Shown: piece after piece, positions 1-15,600 of the stretch
Position numbering within the stretch: the first letter of the stretch is position 1
How the letters are laid out: each line of letters begins with the position of its first letter
Source of the DNA: Prunella strophiata
Lineage: Eukaryota; Chordata; Aves; Passeriformes; Prunellidae
Direction: 5' to 3'
DNA length: 64,000 bases
Assembly (NCBI GenBank): GCA_036583965.1
Contig: JAZBQD010000015.1
Coordinates: 71,030,330-71,094,329 of the forward strand
Notes under the pieces: model-generated
Databases searched by the model: none
Told to the model about the DNA's origin: nothing
Seen by the model: the letters and a program-made list of their open reading frames with translations, nothing else
Position numbers and translations under genes: made by a program

Positions 1-3000
1 GGAGGCTCCTAGGAGTCAAGGAAACACAGAAGAGAGATAATAGGTATTGAGGAGGCAGCTCATCAGCAATTCTCAGACATTTATTGCAGACATAAAACAT
101 GTCTCTCAAGTCAATAAATTAGAAATGTAAGGTACTTTAACTACACAGTGTGAACAAGAACCAAATGGAAAGAGAAGAGGAAAAAAAATCATTTTTTAAA
201 ATATCTGGCAGCTTGGGATGAGAATCAGAAGAGGAATACTTGCTGCAGAATTATCAAAATCCATGAGACATTAACTTGAGAAAAATCCTTACTATAAAAT
301 TTTGCCTTGGTGCCTTAATACCACTAAAATTAAACATGTCTAATACATGGACCTAAATTTGTCCCTGAGTAAAATCCGTAACAAGATTCAAGTGGGTAAA
401 ACTTCAGTATTCTTCCACCTTTCCATAAAACAAAGTTAAAAAGAAAAACAGAGTCACTCTCTAATATCTCAAAACAATACAAAAGGCATTTTTAAGAGAA
501 AGATGCATCATTAAGCACATTTCAAGACATTAACCCCTCTTGTAGAAATGACAAATACAACATAAATATTCAAAAAATTATCTTGCTTTTCTTTATTTAT
601 TGAAACAAAGGAAGTACTGCTCATCAATCAAGTGCTATCTCTACTTGAGACAGCAAGACAGGAATCATATAGCAGTCTCCTGCACTCAACACCTCAAGAA
701 AAAGGCACTTCACAAGAAAACACAGTAGTACTCTGTCCAATTAAAGTATTCATTTCCTAGATTGAGAACGTCCATAGAACAGAGCAAATACACCAGCAAT
801 CAACAGCTCACCCTTGAACATAAACAGAGACATGAGGCAAAAAAGGAGTCATTGTTCCACTCTGTTTACTCACTTATATGAAATGACTGTACTAGATGAG
901 TGGAAGTGTTTGTGATTTTTTTCCAATGCTTTCCTGACCTATGAAAGTCTCAGGAAGTCTGCCAAATGCATAACCATAGAAATGTTTGGAAACATCACAT
1001 GAACAAGAACTCTCCAAGATGGCCAACAAATATTCAGATTTATGTTTACCACATCAAAATTTCTCAAGAATCCCATTCTCCCTATCATCAAGTACTTCAG
1101 ATTACAATTTACATATTTTCTCCTATATTAAGAATAAAATATATATAAACTATTATAAATCATATTGTTTATATCATATGTGCACATATACACACCCCTC
1201 TGTGAAATTCAGTGATGTCAAACTCTGCTGTAGAAGCTGTAGAAGTTGCCAAAAGCAGATTTAGATGGTGTTCTCCAAGGCATAGGGATCAAGCAAAGTT
1301 GCAAAGTATAGAAAGTCACTTTCAATTTCATAGTCCAAGGTTGTAGGAGAAGCTTATATTTTCAACAAGACATTGCATCACCTTTTCTTTGCCTCCCACT
1401 TTTCAGAAAGGCAAGGACAAATTTAAAACTTGGAAGAGGACCAAATTCTGCTTTTTTATACTACTGTGTACCACAGAATACTCAAACACCTCAGCACTCA
1501 AACTACCCATCACCAGTGCATGTTGATGACAAACTACTCTGAGACATTCAGTCTGTCTAGTAATTAATTATAACTGTTACCATGCAGTAAGTTTTACAGA
1601 CAACTACAAGCAACCCATCTCCAAGATGCAGTGTGCTAGTGATTTATGTATGCACTCACTACACCAGAATGAGCAGCTGAATTATTAGACTTTGAAACAT
1701 TACAAAGAAGGCTGTATACCTCAATTTTCCTAAACAAGCCTAACACTACTAGTGCCTTCTGTAAGAGCTTGAACCTGCCCACTGCCCCCCCACCACTCAC
1801 TTCATGATTCTTATTTCTACATAAACATAGCAGATTTTATTCAATCAAAATAAAAACTTGAGCAAGGTTACTTTTATTCTAATCTTAATAATTACCTAAA
1901 CAAAACTGGAAAGCAGAGTATGAATCCATCTTATTGATTTAGGGAAAACATTCACACACACAAAAACTAATACATAAAAGTTAAATTTCTACAGATTCAC
2001 ATCTTGCTTCCCTTACACTTCTTCATATGGCAGCATTCTCATCAAGCACAATACAGCACATGCTGTGGGTAGGATAACACTAGAAACCACCCTGAGTATT
2101 CACTTATTTAAGCTAAAATTAGGCTAACTCAGTCCACCCAGCCTACACCAAACCAGTCTTACAGAAACTGTAAATAAAGCTACCAAAATTAGAAGTCTAA
2201 CTGCAAAAGAAACCCCACAAATTATTTTACTGGAAGGTATGCAATCATGTTTTAGTTTACTTTTGCTTTGGTTTAGCATCAGTTGCTAAAGTAAAAAGGC
2301 TAGAGTGGCTTTGCTTTATGCCTCTGTCTCCCACTCTTTCCTTTCAAAATGACTTCTGGAACAGATGATCAGTTTCAGTCTAACATAAAAACTTCTATGA
2401 AAACTGGTCAGGAAAAGCAACAGACAAACTCACTTCCCAAACAGCTGTTTGTACCTACTCTCAATGACAAGCATAGGCACACAAGACGGGAATTCAGCCA
2501 TGGTACATTTTATTCCCCAGAAGCCCACTAACTTAAAAGAATGGGGCAGCAAGGGGACTTCTGCAAATGGATAAAAATAGACATAGGTGTATACTAGCAG
2601 AAGGTTTCAAGAAATCATCACAAGATTTAAAGCACAACACATGGGAATGCTGGTTCCTGCTGCTGATGGGATATGGTACAAAAGTCACTGGTATGAGCAA
2701 GCAGTGTGATTGAATGTGGAGGGGGACACTTGCAGAAAGCACACACACAGTTACCACCTCTGCTGTGACACGGGTGCAGGCAATGGGCTCACACCTGTCT
2801 GATACACCTGAAAGATATTTGGCTCCACACAGAACTGAACAAAGAAACAATCACAGCATGTCTAGACACCAGTGGCTCATCTGCACGCCGAGGCTTCCCC
2901 ACTTCTGCTGCAGCTGCACAGCACTGCTCAGGCAGTGTGCCATAGCAAACCTCACCTCACCCTGACAGCTGGAAGTTTGCCCAGGCACTCAGGATCTTCA

Positions 3001-6000
3001 CACAACACCTAATGACAACCCCTGCTCACCTCACAAGAGAAAGAAGTACACTGAGTGGGATAAGATGCCAGCTCCACATCATTTCACCAGCCAGCCTTGG
3101 CTTTTACGCCATAAAATTGACAACCTGAGTTAAGGAAGCTGCTCCAAGTGACTGTGGATGATGTCAGTGAGGCTAAAGTAGAAGTGTTAGGGACACCAGG
3201 TAGATTGGGCTCTTCCAGACTTCAGTGTTCTTCACCATCTATGCACAGGAGAACTGAACCAATATAAGTAAACTTACTAGTTAAAATACTACTGAACACA
3301 TTCTTTGCTTTTGTTGATATCTGGCAAGAAAGAAAACCTTGTCAAAACTGAAAATATATCAAAACTGAGAAAAGGAGAGGAAAACAAGAGTAAGAATAAA
3401 AAGATAAAAATATTCTCCTTCTCTTCACCTCCTCCAAAACATGTCTGCATTATGCAAATATATCTTACTTTCAGGAATCAATCAAAGATGAATGGTTACA
3501 ACTGCAATCCACTACCTTGTGTTCTTTTGTAGTATTTGTAGAACAAATACTAACATTTGTCCTTATGATATATGCTAGCAAATACCACTACTTATCTTTC
3601 TCTCTTCATGCTGAAGAGGTCCTTGCATAAGGAAAAATCTCATTAAATCCAGCTTATTTGCTTGACTGAAGTATGTACATTGAAAGATGGCAATTATTGA
3701 GCAGAATCTAGGCATAAGAAAGGTAAAATAAATAGGAATAGCCTTCTTAGAAATCTGCATTTTGTTTGCATACCTTCCAAATCACAACATTGGGCAGAAT
3801 AAAACCAAAATAAAATAAATGTAGGTATTTTTAGGAGGGGAAAAGCAGAACAAATGAAAAATCAATAACATCCTTGAACATGTCCCAGCCACCATTGCTT
3901 GAGAGCACAGAACTAGCCCAAACAAATGCATCCCAAACACACAGACACCTGCAAACACACACTGCAGAGCAGAAGCTCAGTGTACAGAGTGCTACACGTG
4001 CTGGGCTGGGAACCTTCCAAGGTCCTGACATGTGTCTTCTGGTTCAACTCAGAAATTACACCCAGTCAAAACAGGAGCAGTACCTGGACTGCAAGCTGCA
4101 GCTTCATTCTCCCCTTGCTGAGCACAGGCTCCCAGGCATGAACAAGCTGTGGACATGTGCACACACACACGGGCACATGCAAACCACATAAGCAATAGAT
4201 CTGATTCATCCTGAGTTTGTCAGGCTGACACCATAGGCATGGTAAAGTCAAAATAATCAGAACAGACTCCTCTAGGCCAAAATAAAAGAAATGCAGAGAC
4301 TGGAGTGCCAGGAGAGGAAACATATTACTAGCAGGAAAGCACAGACCAGTGAAAGTCACTAGTCAGCCAAAGTTCTCTGGATGAAAATTACAAAACAGAA
4401 TGACATAACATTTATCTGGTTTTAGCAGGGATTTGGCTAATAGTAACTCATTTAAAGCCACTGAACTTGCCCTGCTACTTGTTTTAACTCCACTGAGGTC
4501 AAAGTAACCGGACCTGTTAATGTTCATTTAGCCTTTTAACTAACCACCACAGATTTATAGTCCAAGAGCAGCAGCACTTAGTTCTTCCAAAAACCCCACC
4601 ATGATCCCAAAAGTAATTTTTAAAGTATAATACATTATTAAGACTGCTGACAGAACAAACAGTATTACCTTGTTTAAAATGGTAGAGATGGAGAAAAACA
4701 GTAATAAAAGAGAAATTATTGTGGTCTTGCTCCCACTGAAGTAATGTTTTTCAAGAAGACTTCAAAGAGCAGGGAAAACATGGCCTTTATCCAACTTTCT
4801 GCAAATTACACAACTGAGTAATTTTATTTAAAATAAATCACTTCTGATACAACTCTGATCTCCTTGAGTTTGACAGTAAAACTTCTGAAAATCTTTATTC
4901 TTGTGTGTGACACCATTTATCCTTGTGCTTCTCTGGCCTTTTACTGAAGTCTATAGTGCTCTGTTGCCACTGGTATTTGCTGCCTACATGTATCCAAATG
5001 TTTACATGGTTTTCTAAACCTGAATTTCACTGGTCTGATGATCCAGGCAGGCTTTTCCAGTTCCAAGATACTGACAAGAATAACACCTTCTAGTACCTTT
5101 CAGCCAAACAGTGTTAGTACTGAGGACATAAGAGGCCAAGAGTGTCATGAGCAGAGAAATCAACTTCATAATGCAAGTCAAAGAAAAGAATTACTGAACA
5201 CTGTAGCATCCTTATACAAACTTTGTTTCTGTGTGTATCTCTACAAGACTTAGATAAAAATAAATGTTTCTAGCATTTTTGGGTGTCCTTAGGATGAAAT
5301 TCAATAGATGTATTGTGTTTGGAGTTTTTTTTTTTTTTTTCATTTTGGTTGGGTTTTGCATTTTCTTTGTGTGCATATGCATTTTAGTAATGCAGAAGGA
5401 TACCATGCATTGGTCTTCTTAAGAAATCTTTTTTCCTCTCTAATATGCAACACTGTACTGCTTCTACCTCTTCCACCATTTTCACCTGTAAGATAAATAG
5501 TCTTAATATCACTCCACCCACCCTGACAGGAGCACAGCTATTCTTGGAATGAAATGCCATTCCTTTTCTGGAATTCTTCCAAATAATTTCATGTGTTAAC
5601 TGATTCTCTGATTTAAGTGACATGCTGGTAACTGATGCTAGCATGTAAATCTTAAATTTCATTGATCATATTTTCAAAAATCGATGAAAATTTGGGGAAA
5701 ACAAGCAAAACTGAATACCCTGTAATTCATATCCAGCATGAAAGAGCTGCTTCCTTTCTTTCATTAACCAGTGCATGGCTCCTTTATTTTCCAAAGGCAG
5801 TAAGTAAGCTAAGAAAGGTAAAACAACTATGGGTACCATGGAAGATCAGTCCTTAGCAAATGCATCTTTAAGTATATAACCATAAAAATACTGTTTTCTC
5901 TGACTTTTGGCAAAAGCCAATGAGCCCTTTCATTTCAGTTTTAAAAAATTCAAATGAAGCTTAGATGACAGACACCTCCTAAAGTAAAAAAAACCAAAAA

Positions 6001-6575
6001 GTCCACAAGCCCCAGGGAAGTCCTAGATTTTATTTACTATTCTGAAATACATTTGCTGTACTGCAGGATACCAGCTGATATGTTTTCTGTAGCATAATTA
6101 ATTCAGAGACATCTGCTTGGTAGCAGACCAAGGGTGAAGCTTGGGGTTATGAGACCTGGATTATACTTCTCACTCAGGAACTGATTTGTGGTGTATCTTT
6201 GAAAACCTTGATCTGACCCCATTTCACCATTATAAAATGTGAAGACATCTTTCAATATAACCCATGTTCTTTAAATAAAATGCACAGGTTTTATATGTCT
6301 CAGTGAACTGCACTGGAAACATTGGAATTCCAATTAAGACTGAACTCCTGAGGATAGTGACAATTACAGGAAACCTTTATGGTTGTGTTCTCTCAGTCAG
6401 AGAGCCCAGCTGCCTTCTGGAGAAACAGGACTGAACAGATTCATGTAGGTACTGCAGATGCCAAATAATAACAAAAAGGCTAATCCTGAATATTGCAGCT
6501 GCTGATAATGTTCACTGCCTAACAATGCAGAAAGTATTACACTCACTATTGCTTACAGCATGCATTGCTACAGAG
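1..6575. other. AT-rich noncoding DNA, no gene recognised
   Basis: Open frames here are at most 105 codons, overlap on both strands, and show neither recognisable domains nor coding-like codon patterns. A 16-base T run lies at 5325-5340. The stretch 2700-3200 is somewhat richer in G and C but has few CpG pairs, so it is not a CpG island. I see no tRNA, no repeat family I can name and no promoter. The likely status is intron or intergenic sequence. Confidence 0.6.
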
Positions 6576-6596
6576 AAAAAAAAAAAAAAAAAAAAA
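6576..6596 (+). repeat. Poly-A tract (21 bases)
   Basis: This is an uninterrupted run of 21 A on the plus strand. No retroelement body that I can recognise precedes it, so it may be a microsatellite or the tail of an unrecognised old retrocopy. Confidence 0.9.
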
Positions 6597-7001
6597 GCAG
6601 TGGTATGTAGTCTGAGAGAATCCAAGACGATAGTCTGAAGAGAAAAACCCAACTCAGTTCATATAGCCTGAGGTTATTGGAAAAGTGTCTGCTAATATGC
6701 AGCAGACTCCCATAATTGTGCAGCTGAAGTAATAATATCCCAACAAAATGCAATTACAATGTACAGTGTTTAAAAACCCTGCCAGTTTTTGCACATCAGT
6801 TTATTCCAAAAGCTGGCTTACCCACTTTGTTAGTGTAAGTGTTCCAAAGTTATTTAAAGAAATGATATCCATTCCATTTTAAATACAGGAGATCACATTA
6901 AATCCTAGGTAAGCCTATAAATGTCATTTGTTATGTATCGGGGAAAAAAAAATTACTCGTAATCTGCTTTTTCAAATGGGGGGAGACTTCTTAAACCTTA
7001 T

Positions 7002-7028
7002 GGGAAAGGGGGCTGGGGTGGGGAGGGG
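7002..7028 (+). other. Strong G-quadruplex motif
   Basis: There are five G runs of three to five bases, separated by loops of three, two, one and one bases (AAA, CT, T, A). A TG-repeat of about ten bases follows directly. Short loops and long runs make this a textbook intramolecular G-quadruplex candidate. No CpG island or transcription start is visible around it, so any promoter role is unsupported. Confidence 0.7.
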
Positions 7029-9649
7029 AGTGTGTGTGTACATTAGTTGGCACAACTCATCAACAAAGTTTATACCATTTAGGTTCCCAGCCCAAATGTA
7101 TTGAAATAATGTACGATATGAGAGAGAAAGTAACAACAGTTTCTTTGTCTGCAGTGCTTTCATATTCTGGTTATTTTTTTTTTTGCTGGCTTTGATTGTT
7201 CTCCTTCAGTGATGGATGTGTTCCCTTCTTCCATCTCAGCATGCATGAGAGAAAGACAAAACTTAACATATCCATCACTGGAAACAGAACACACAGCACA
7301 CTCCATCTGGTACCATAAATCCCAAAGTGAGAGATGCTCCCTGATTCCCCCAGCAAGATTCTTAGCTCTTCTACTCTCTCTTCAGCATGAAGTTGAATGC
7401 TGTGGAGTTTAGGGTTCATTTTTTAGGTGACTGTAGAGATAGCAAAAATATGGTTGTTGCGATGTGGACATGTTCCAAGCCTTGTCTGAAATACTCTTAC
7501 CCAGGGCCAAATGTTTTCCCCATCAGCAATGAAAGCATGCAGTGCTTTGGCATTCTTCTAGCAGCCTATACCTCCCTTTGCCACCCAACATGCACACAAG
7601 CTCTCATCTCCCTGGCTGCTCACCGTGCTGAAGCAATCACAAATGCCTCAGGCTAAGCAAATAGAAAGAGGTAAACACTTCAGTCCTGGGCACCATCCCA
7701 GGGGACACACACACAATAATTTCCAAGCTTCTCAACAGATTTTTTTTCTTGTGTTCGGTACTAACAAGATTTAAAAAGAGTTTTAATATACAAATAGGAT
7801 CCCTGTCAAGACTTTCATTACAATGCCTTGTTCATCATAAGCTATCATTGAAAACAAACACCTTCTATGCTTTGCTATGCACTAGGATTAAAACAGCAGG
7901 TACCAGATCCCAGAATTGCCCAGCACTGTGACCACAGTGAACTTCCTTTCACAGCTCTCCTCCCTCCTGTATCACCAATCCACAGAATCTCTACTTATTT
8001 TCAATTAACTTATTACATCCACACTAAGTAGAGCATGAAGTACAGGATTCCGCATTCACCTCAGGCATCTGAGAAAGAACACCCTGGATCTGATTTTGGC
8101 TCCTGTATTTCAAGTTTGTTTGAGATTCCATTTTCATACAAAAACATAACACAAAAGGGAGCAGGATATTTTGGTAATTGGTGCTGGGGTTGATCTGGAG
8201 TTTTGGTACTCAAGCTTTGGGAGAATTTATGCAGGAAAGTAAGCACAGGCACCTTGTCCTGAGGCACATTTATTAAAATGCAGTGTTAACTTCAGTATCA
8301 GGTATGGGCTCTCATTATCTTTGACAGTTCACCAAGCAACACTTACAATTTCCATGTTAATTCACAACGAAGCAGTATGAATCAGTAAAACATACACAAC
8401 TAACTGCAGTAAACTCACCAATTAACAGGAAACTCCTATTAGAAACACCATTAGGAATGTCCAACAATTTGAATTGTGAAACAAAGATTTTGCTTACTAG
8501 GGCAGAATAGTGGGATGCATGTGCTGTTTAAATTTATCTGCAAGGATTTGTATGATTCATTTGTTTCTGATCTCTTGTAATTATATATGAAGAAAGAGAT
8601 ACTTGGTTTAGAACATCTGCATCAGAGCAAGCCACTAAAATTTTCCTAGAACAACTGCAGGAAATAAATAGTACAAACAAGCAGAAGAAACATCAAAGAC
8701 ACACCCAAACTTCATATGGAAATCCTGATTTTGAGACTGGTACTCCCTCCAGAAATACAAACAATACTGCTGGAAAAGATGCCATATTCCAAAGTTCTCA
8801 TCATCTTTCAAAGGTAAGATAACTTGAAACAATGCAACAAAGCAAAGAGGAGCTGCACCACAGATAAATTTGTGAGATAATCACACTTTGTCTAAGATAA
8901 GCTTCAAACTCTACCAGAGACTAAATACATATAGCTGGTGCCCATGCTGCAATTGTCAGGGCTTTTACCCACAACTTATTTTCTCACTTTCTACCCCAAG
9001 GTCTGAATTTCTCCAAAACAAATTAATTTGGCTCTCACATTACTTCGTGCTGGAGGCAGCATTGATACACAAAGATCACAAATGAAAATTAGACCACACA
9101 GAAGGGTATACTACATTTTCCCATATAAACACAATGTTTAAATGGAATTTAAACAGTAAAACATTAAAGTAATAGGATTCTTAAAAACACATAACATTTT
9201 GAAAAAAAATGTATTACCTTACCATCATCACAAAATGAGATGAGACAAAATTGAACAAAAATGTGTAATCATGTGGGAGACATTCTGCCATCATGACACC
9301 ACACAGTCAGTGCAGGTCCAGAAGTGCACATCACTGCAAACCAGGAGGCCCTTCTGGTTCTCTCACTCAGAAACTTTGAGCAATAGTAAAGGCTCCAGTT
9401 AAATAAAATTAACTTCTTTTAGCCACAGAAAAAATTACTTAATGCAAAAGGAACATTTCTTTTCAAATATGCATCCTTGACTTACTGAAAGCATGAGCAT
9501 CCTAGCAGGGCACTCAGCAGATTATCTCTCTGGTAGAAGCTTCTTTGCTCTGCTCTGCCTTAATCAACTTAAAATTATGCAACTGTTCAAACTGGTCTGA
9601 GGACTACATTTTACTGTTAACAGAAGAGTCTTTTCTTCACCAAATCAAA

Positions 9650-9681
<32 letters not shown>

Positions 9682-12600
9682 AACACCCCCACCTCCAGTT
9701 CTGTTAATTTCTCATAATCCTTCTCCTTTCTTGGTGGTGGAAAAGAAACTAAAACCAGTTTATTGTTACTCTCCATTGCCAGTAAAAATAAAGCCAAAAG
9801 ATACCTTTTGCTTTTGTTTGTGTCCACACATTTCTATGCAAAGAGTTTTCTTCAGATATTTCCTCTATTAAGATTCAAGTCATATTCTTAACTGTGTTAC
9901 ATCTGGAGAATCTGGTCTTTAAGAGATCAAATACACCTCCCCAGCTGCCTAAAATTAGGCTTCAAATTCACAAAAACATTATTCTTTATACAGTTTTAAC
10001 CTACGTTACAGTCCCTCCTCATCACCTGAAAAATCCTCTTAAGGTCACGGTTCAGATGCAGCATTTGAAGAAATATCTATTTCTGGGTAGAGAAAACTTT
10101 CACACTGCTTTGTGTGCTACAACTGGGAAATACTGGGAAAAAATGGGAAAGGTTTTTCTATTTCCTTGTTGGAACTTGCTTTTCCCCAGAACACCTAAGG
10201 GCCTTGTACTTCATGGTTAAAGCCTCAAAGTTTGTAAAGCAAATCAGTCAAAGTGGTTTGGGATGCAGCGCAGGGCAGCTCTCGAGGCAGAGACCAAGCA
10301 TCAGGGAAAACTAAAAGATGAGCACTCTGTTTTTATTTTATTTTACACATCTTGTTATGGCAGGCTGGTGATAAGCAGCTGTTAGAATGCAGCTTATAGG
10401 CAAAAAACACAAAGCAGTACCTACCCTCATGTAGCTTAGTAATTCCTTGTCCTCCTTATCCACTGAAAAGCAGCACAGAAAGATACTAAGAATGAAAGAT
10501 TCCAATAAACACTTCTTGATAAACCAGTTTTAGGTTACAGGCTGCCTTCCTTTTTTAAAAAGTATAAGGATCATGTACTTTTTTTATCAGGTAGTCAAGA
10601 AAACACTTCATTTTCATATATAGATCATTAATGGGAAAGAACTGCATAGTCTGTAAACACAAAAGCAGAGCCCACTTGAGAGGCAAGAATTAAGGCAGCA
10701 AAGAGGGGGAAATCATGACTCAGTTTTGATTTCATTCTGTTACTAACACTGAAATTGGAAGGATAAGACAAATCATCGAGTGGGAGGTTAATAAACTCAG
10801 CACCAAGAATCTTGTTCTTGCTTAGACATTCTTACATGCTTAAAACCACCACAGGAGGCAGTGCTATTTGCTGTTTCCTGATAACATCCCAATTCATGCC
10901 CCATTTCTGCATGTCTTGAAACACCTCTAAGTCAGAAAAGTCACTACAGAAAATAGTTATGGATAGGTAGCCTATGTGCAGTGTGGTTTCCTTTTTTTTT
11001 TTTTAGCTACAATAGAATATACTTCAAATTGTAACAGAAGATTTATCACCGAGATTTAAGATTTCTGCTGATTTCTTTTCAGGTTCCAAGCTTGGCTTGT
11101 GGTTTTCAAGTTGAAATCAGTTTTCTAAATAAAAGCTAAAATTAATAAGGGGAAACTCAAGAAGAAAACTACAGTTATCATAATATCTTCCCAATATCCT
11201 ATTCAGTGACACCTTTAGAAATATCAAAGTCTTTTGACAGTAATATGGGAAAATTAGCAAAGCTCATTTTCAAGGCATCTTATCAGTACAATGGGATGCA
11301 ATGTCAATAAAAGCTGCTCACGAGCACCTAAATTCTGACTTCCCAAACTGCAGAGTGAAAATGTTGTGAGGAAACCTGTCTAAAACCCTGTTAGTTGCCC
11401 CCCACTAGTCCTGCTAATTGTGTGTGCTATATACTGCACAGGAACAAATTTCTTCATGTACTTTCTCCCATTCTGCATTAGTTTTCCACCAAGCATATTT
11501 TGCTCTTTTACTTGCTTCTGTGCAAAAGAGTCAAAGGAAGAAAAAATGGAAAAAGTCAGAAAAATAGTATAAGTTTACCACCCCTTTTTTAGGATGTACT
11601 CTAAAAAAAACTGCCTCAGAAGAATCACCTTCATTTGCAACAACATAACGCCAAGGGGAGCAGCTTTTACTTTCTTTCAATTTGTTTTTACAGACACACT
11701 ACTTGTGATGAGTGATCCACCTCCTTAGGGAAAAAAGATTGCCTAAGGATGCTAGAGATATCCCCCTAAAGTCAAAGGAATGGGGAGAGTTGGAGAAGTA
11801 GCAACCATGGTAGAAATTGCATTCAGATTACTATAAGCATTCCCACTGGTCTCCACAAAACACCAAATAAACAGGACTGGAAGGGATTCAATTCCAATTT
11901 TGGCCTTTGAATACCTATAAATATTCCCAAAGGACTAATGAGGAGTAGTCCATCTCATAAGAAATACTGACAGTGCACGATGAAGCTCACCCTTAAAATA
12001 CTGAGAGAGCTAGTGAGAGAACTAAATTTTTAATGGATCCAACATTTCCAATAATTTCATCCTACAGCAGACGAGCATTCATCTGCTCTGGTTTTCTTCC
12101 TGGACAGTCCTATTTTTAAATCAACTGTATCACAAAATGGTTCTATTTATATATCACAAAATGCAATAAGGTCCTCTGAAACAAATCAGACAGTGAGACA
12201 TGAAGAAGGGAGAGCTATCACATAACACCTCTGGATGGATTTGACAGCTTGCTCAGTTCAGACAAGTTATATCATTTCAATTGCTTCTCTACCCCTCAAA
12301 CATGGGTTCCAGACTTATACAAGACAGACTTACATGAAAATATGGTTAAACTCTTGTTTGCAAGGCAATAGTTATAACTGATCCTCAAGAAAACTGACCA
12401 AGATGCAAAATTCTTTATATTTACTGAATACTGGATGTCCTTCCACTTCCACAAAACTAATACTTCTGCTCAGAGACATACTGCAGCATTGATTCTGTTT
12501 TGATATTAACTGTAGGCATTGGTCTACTAGAACTTCAGACATATGGAAAAAGTAGCAAATGGCCCACACTTCAACATTTTTCATAGTTTTATTGCCCACT

Positions 12601-15600
12601 TTTAATTATCTAATTTCACAATGCAATTCTTCATTACTTATCTTGTGTTATCCCATTAGCTTCTCATTTCAAAGAGCAACAACAAAAAAAAAAAAGCAGT
12701 CTCATGGAGTTCTCAAATATTTTTTTTGAACAGCAAGGTTGGTCAAATTAGACTTCAAACAGCACTGCAACTCTTCTGAAATTCTTTTTAAATACATCAT
12801 CTGCCATATTTTGAAAGAGTTTTCTCCAGTACACACTCAAATCAAAACCTAATTTAAAATGCTAGTACCTCATTCTGCAGATGACAAGCTTTGAGTTCCC
12901 TCATGGTTTTTCATCAAAAGAAACCCCATAACTTAGTCCTACAAAACAGCTCTAAGAACTTCTACGTTATGGATTATTAAATTGAAGCAAAAGGAGAAAC
13001 AAGTTTAAAATACAACATAAATACAAAACTTGATGAAAATCATCCCTTAATCCCATCCAGCATTTATTGTAACTAAACCATTTATTTTTACTAAACTCTC
13101 ATTAAAGTCCTAAGATAATCTGGTCACAGTCCAGCTACAAAAGGAGACAATATTTACAGATTATTTCTATGGATGCCAGATTCCCTTTTTGTTGCACTGT
13201 ATTTCCCTTGTCTAAAGCATCAATTTTTATACTAAGGAGTAGGTAAGCAAAAGAAAGCACAAGTAAAACCACCACCACCAATCCTAAACACAAGAGACAA
13301 CCATTTAATTGTACTTTACTGTGCATGCTTGAATAGGTGATCCACACTTAAACAGAAGAAGAAATTTGTAGGTACTATTTCCAACTTCATCTCCCATCAC
13401 CCTTAAAATTCAAGTATTCTTAACATACACATATTCATATATAAAATACAGAACAACAATACAATCACTTATCATGGTCATCCAAACCATTACAAATCTT
13501 TAAATATTTTATCATAAAAAAGCAGGGAAAAATCAGCTGCTAAAAAACTACATTAACTCTTACATCCCTAGTCATGAGCACCATGTATAATTTAGGTGAG
13601 AACTCACACCAAGAAATGTTTTTCATTTAAAAATAAAATGCTGCAGTATACATATAAAAGAAAAGCAACAGCAGAAGTCCCAAGGCAGTATTTTAGAGAA
13701 CCACAGTTTTCTAATATCCAGGCATACACACACTGCAGCGTCTTTTTGGCTTCTAAAATAGAAGGTATCTCCAGAGACTCTACTTCATCCTTGCCTAGGA
13801 TGCTACCAGGATACTGAAGTTCAGAATCTGAGGTGCATTTAGAGTCAAGGAACAAAGTCACTCCAGAGGACAATTGCTTTCTGTTCCTGTACTGGGCAAA
13901 TTAAAGTCCCTTCCTTGTGAAGAACTGAACACTAGGGATCCTACAATTAAAATTGCTGTCAAAAATGAGCACACATTTGGAGAAAAGTGGAAAACATGAA
14001 AGTCACGGCCATGATTCAGAACAATCTGGAAACTGAAGATAAGAATGGAGGGAGAACAGAAACAACAATAGCCAACAAAATGGGACCATGTTCAAGGTGT
14101 TAACCAGAACAGAGAACAGTTTCTATTAATTGCAAGAAGCAAATACTGCAAAAAAGAGGCCACAGAAGGGACCACAATCTCTGTGCCAAGCACTAAAAAA
14201 AAAAAAAAACAAAAACTCCTCCTCCAAAAAAACTCTCAAAATTAAGCCTATAAGAATGATAAACGATTAATCACATCACCATCAAGATGTTTAAAGTACT
14301 TCACTTGCAAAGTAGCCGTCACAAATTACAACTTGACTTGAGATATGATTACAAAAACGCTGGTGCCACCAAACCCATGAGAAAACAATGGCCTAAGGAC
14401 AAGGACCACTGTATGCTCTGTGTCTGATCTGTTATTTTCCCAGCCAGTAGTCCTCAGACTGTAAATGCAGTGTAAAAATGCCATCCTGAACACAAGGCAA
14501 AACACCAGCAATGACTCCTTTGCACTCTCTCTTTGCAGAAGGTCTGATCGCCAGCTACAACTCCCTGAGCTTCTAGACACGTAATCATGGGACAGAATCT
14601 TCACCTCTGATGTGCCTGAAATGCTTTACTTACACTGAGAGCCTATTTAAAATAGACCTTGCTTGGACTTTATGAACCTTTGTTTTAAATCAGTTGCTGC
14701 TCTTGGCATACTGCAGAAGCTGTGAAAGAAGCTGCTCTTTTGCTGACATGAACACAAATTTTCAAGATGGATTAAGACTGGAGTTAAACTCTCCACCAAA
14801 ATGTCTGGAGAGAGCAACTGCTTAATGGCTTAAAACTTTTTCTAAGCATTGGTCACAGTCATCAATAGTCCAGCACTGCACCAGATGAAGCAGGACCAGC
14901 AGAAGGGTACTTGAAGCAAAACACAACTTCACAACTTTCTTCCTCTTAAAAAAGTAAAACTGAAAAAAAGGGAGGGGAAATGAAACATTTAGAAAAATTA
15001 CTGGAACTTGGCTCCTCCTAAGTATACAAAGAAGAACAATTTGTGACAGTTGGGTATCTAGAAACACTCAGAGTGCTTCTCCAAACACTGCCAGTGTCCT
15101 CCTCCTCTCTGCCAGACTTCCCATGAACTGAGTGAGCTCTGAGGCCTCAAAAAGGTTAGAGAGAACAAGGGAACCTAAGGTCAAAAACAAGCTTAAACTG
15201 ACCCAGCTGTAATAACAAAAGCATACAGGCTTACAACTCAATAATTTTTACTTGAAAAAACCCCCACTGGTTTAAAAAGCTTTATCATTTTCTTCATGCA
15301 GATTATATAAACAGAGTTTCTGGCTTACGCAATTTTGTTTGTTTGTTTCTTGTGTACAACAGTAGAAAAGACTTTTAAAAGCAAAGTGAAGAAGTGCATA
15401 AATGTCCTAAATCACAAAAGCCTACAACTGAATCCACACTGAAAACATTGAAAAGTTTACCCAAAGGTGCTTTGTGAAACAATTACCTTATTACCTTGTA
15501 GGAAAATTCCCAAAGAAATAAAACAATTTCCCAGAGGACTGTAAGTTGCTGAAGGCATAGTTGTCTAAATGCACTAGAATTCTTTAAACTTTCAAAATAT

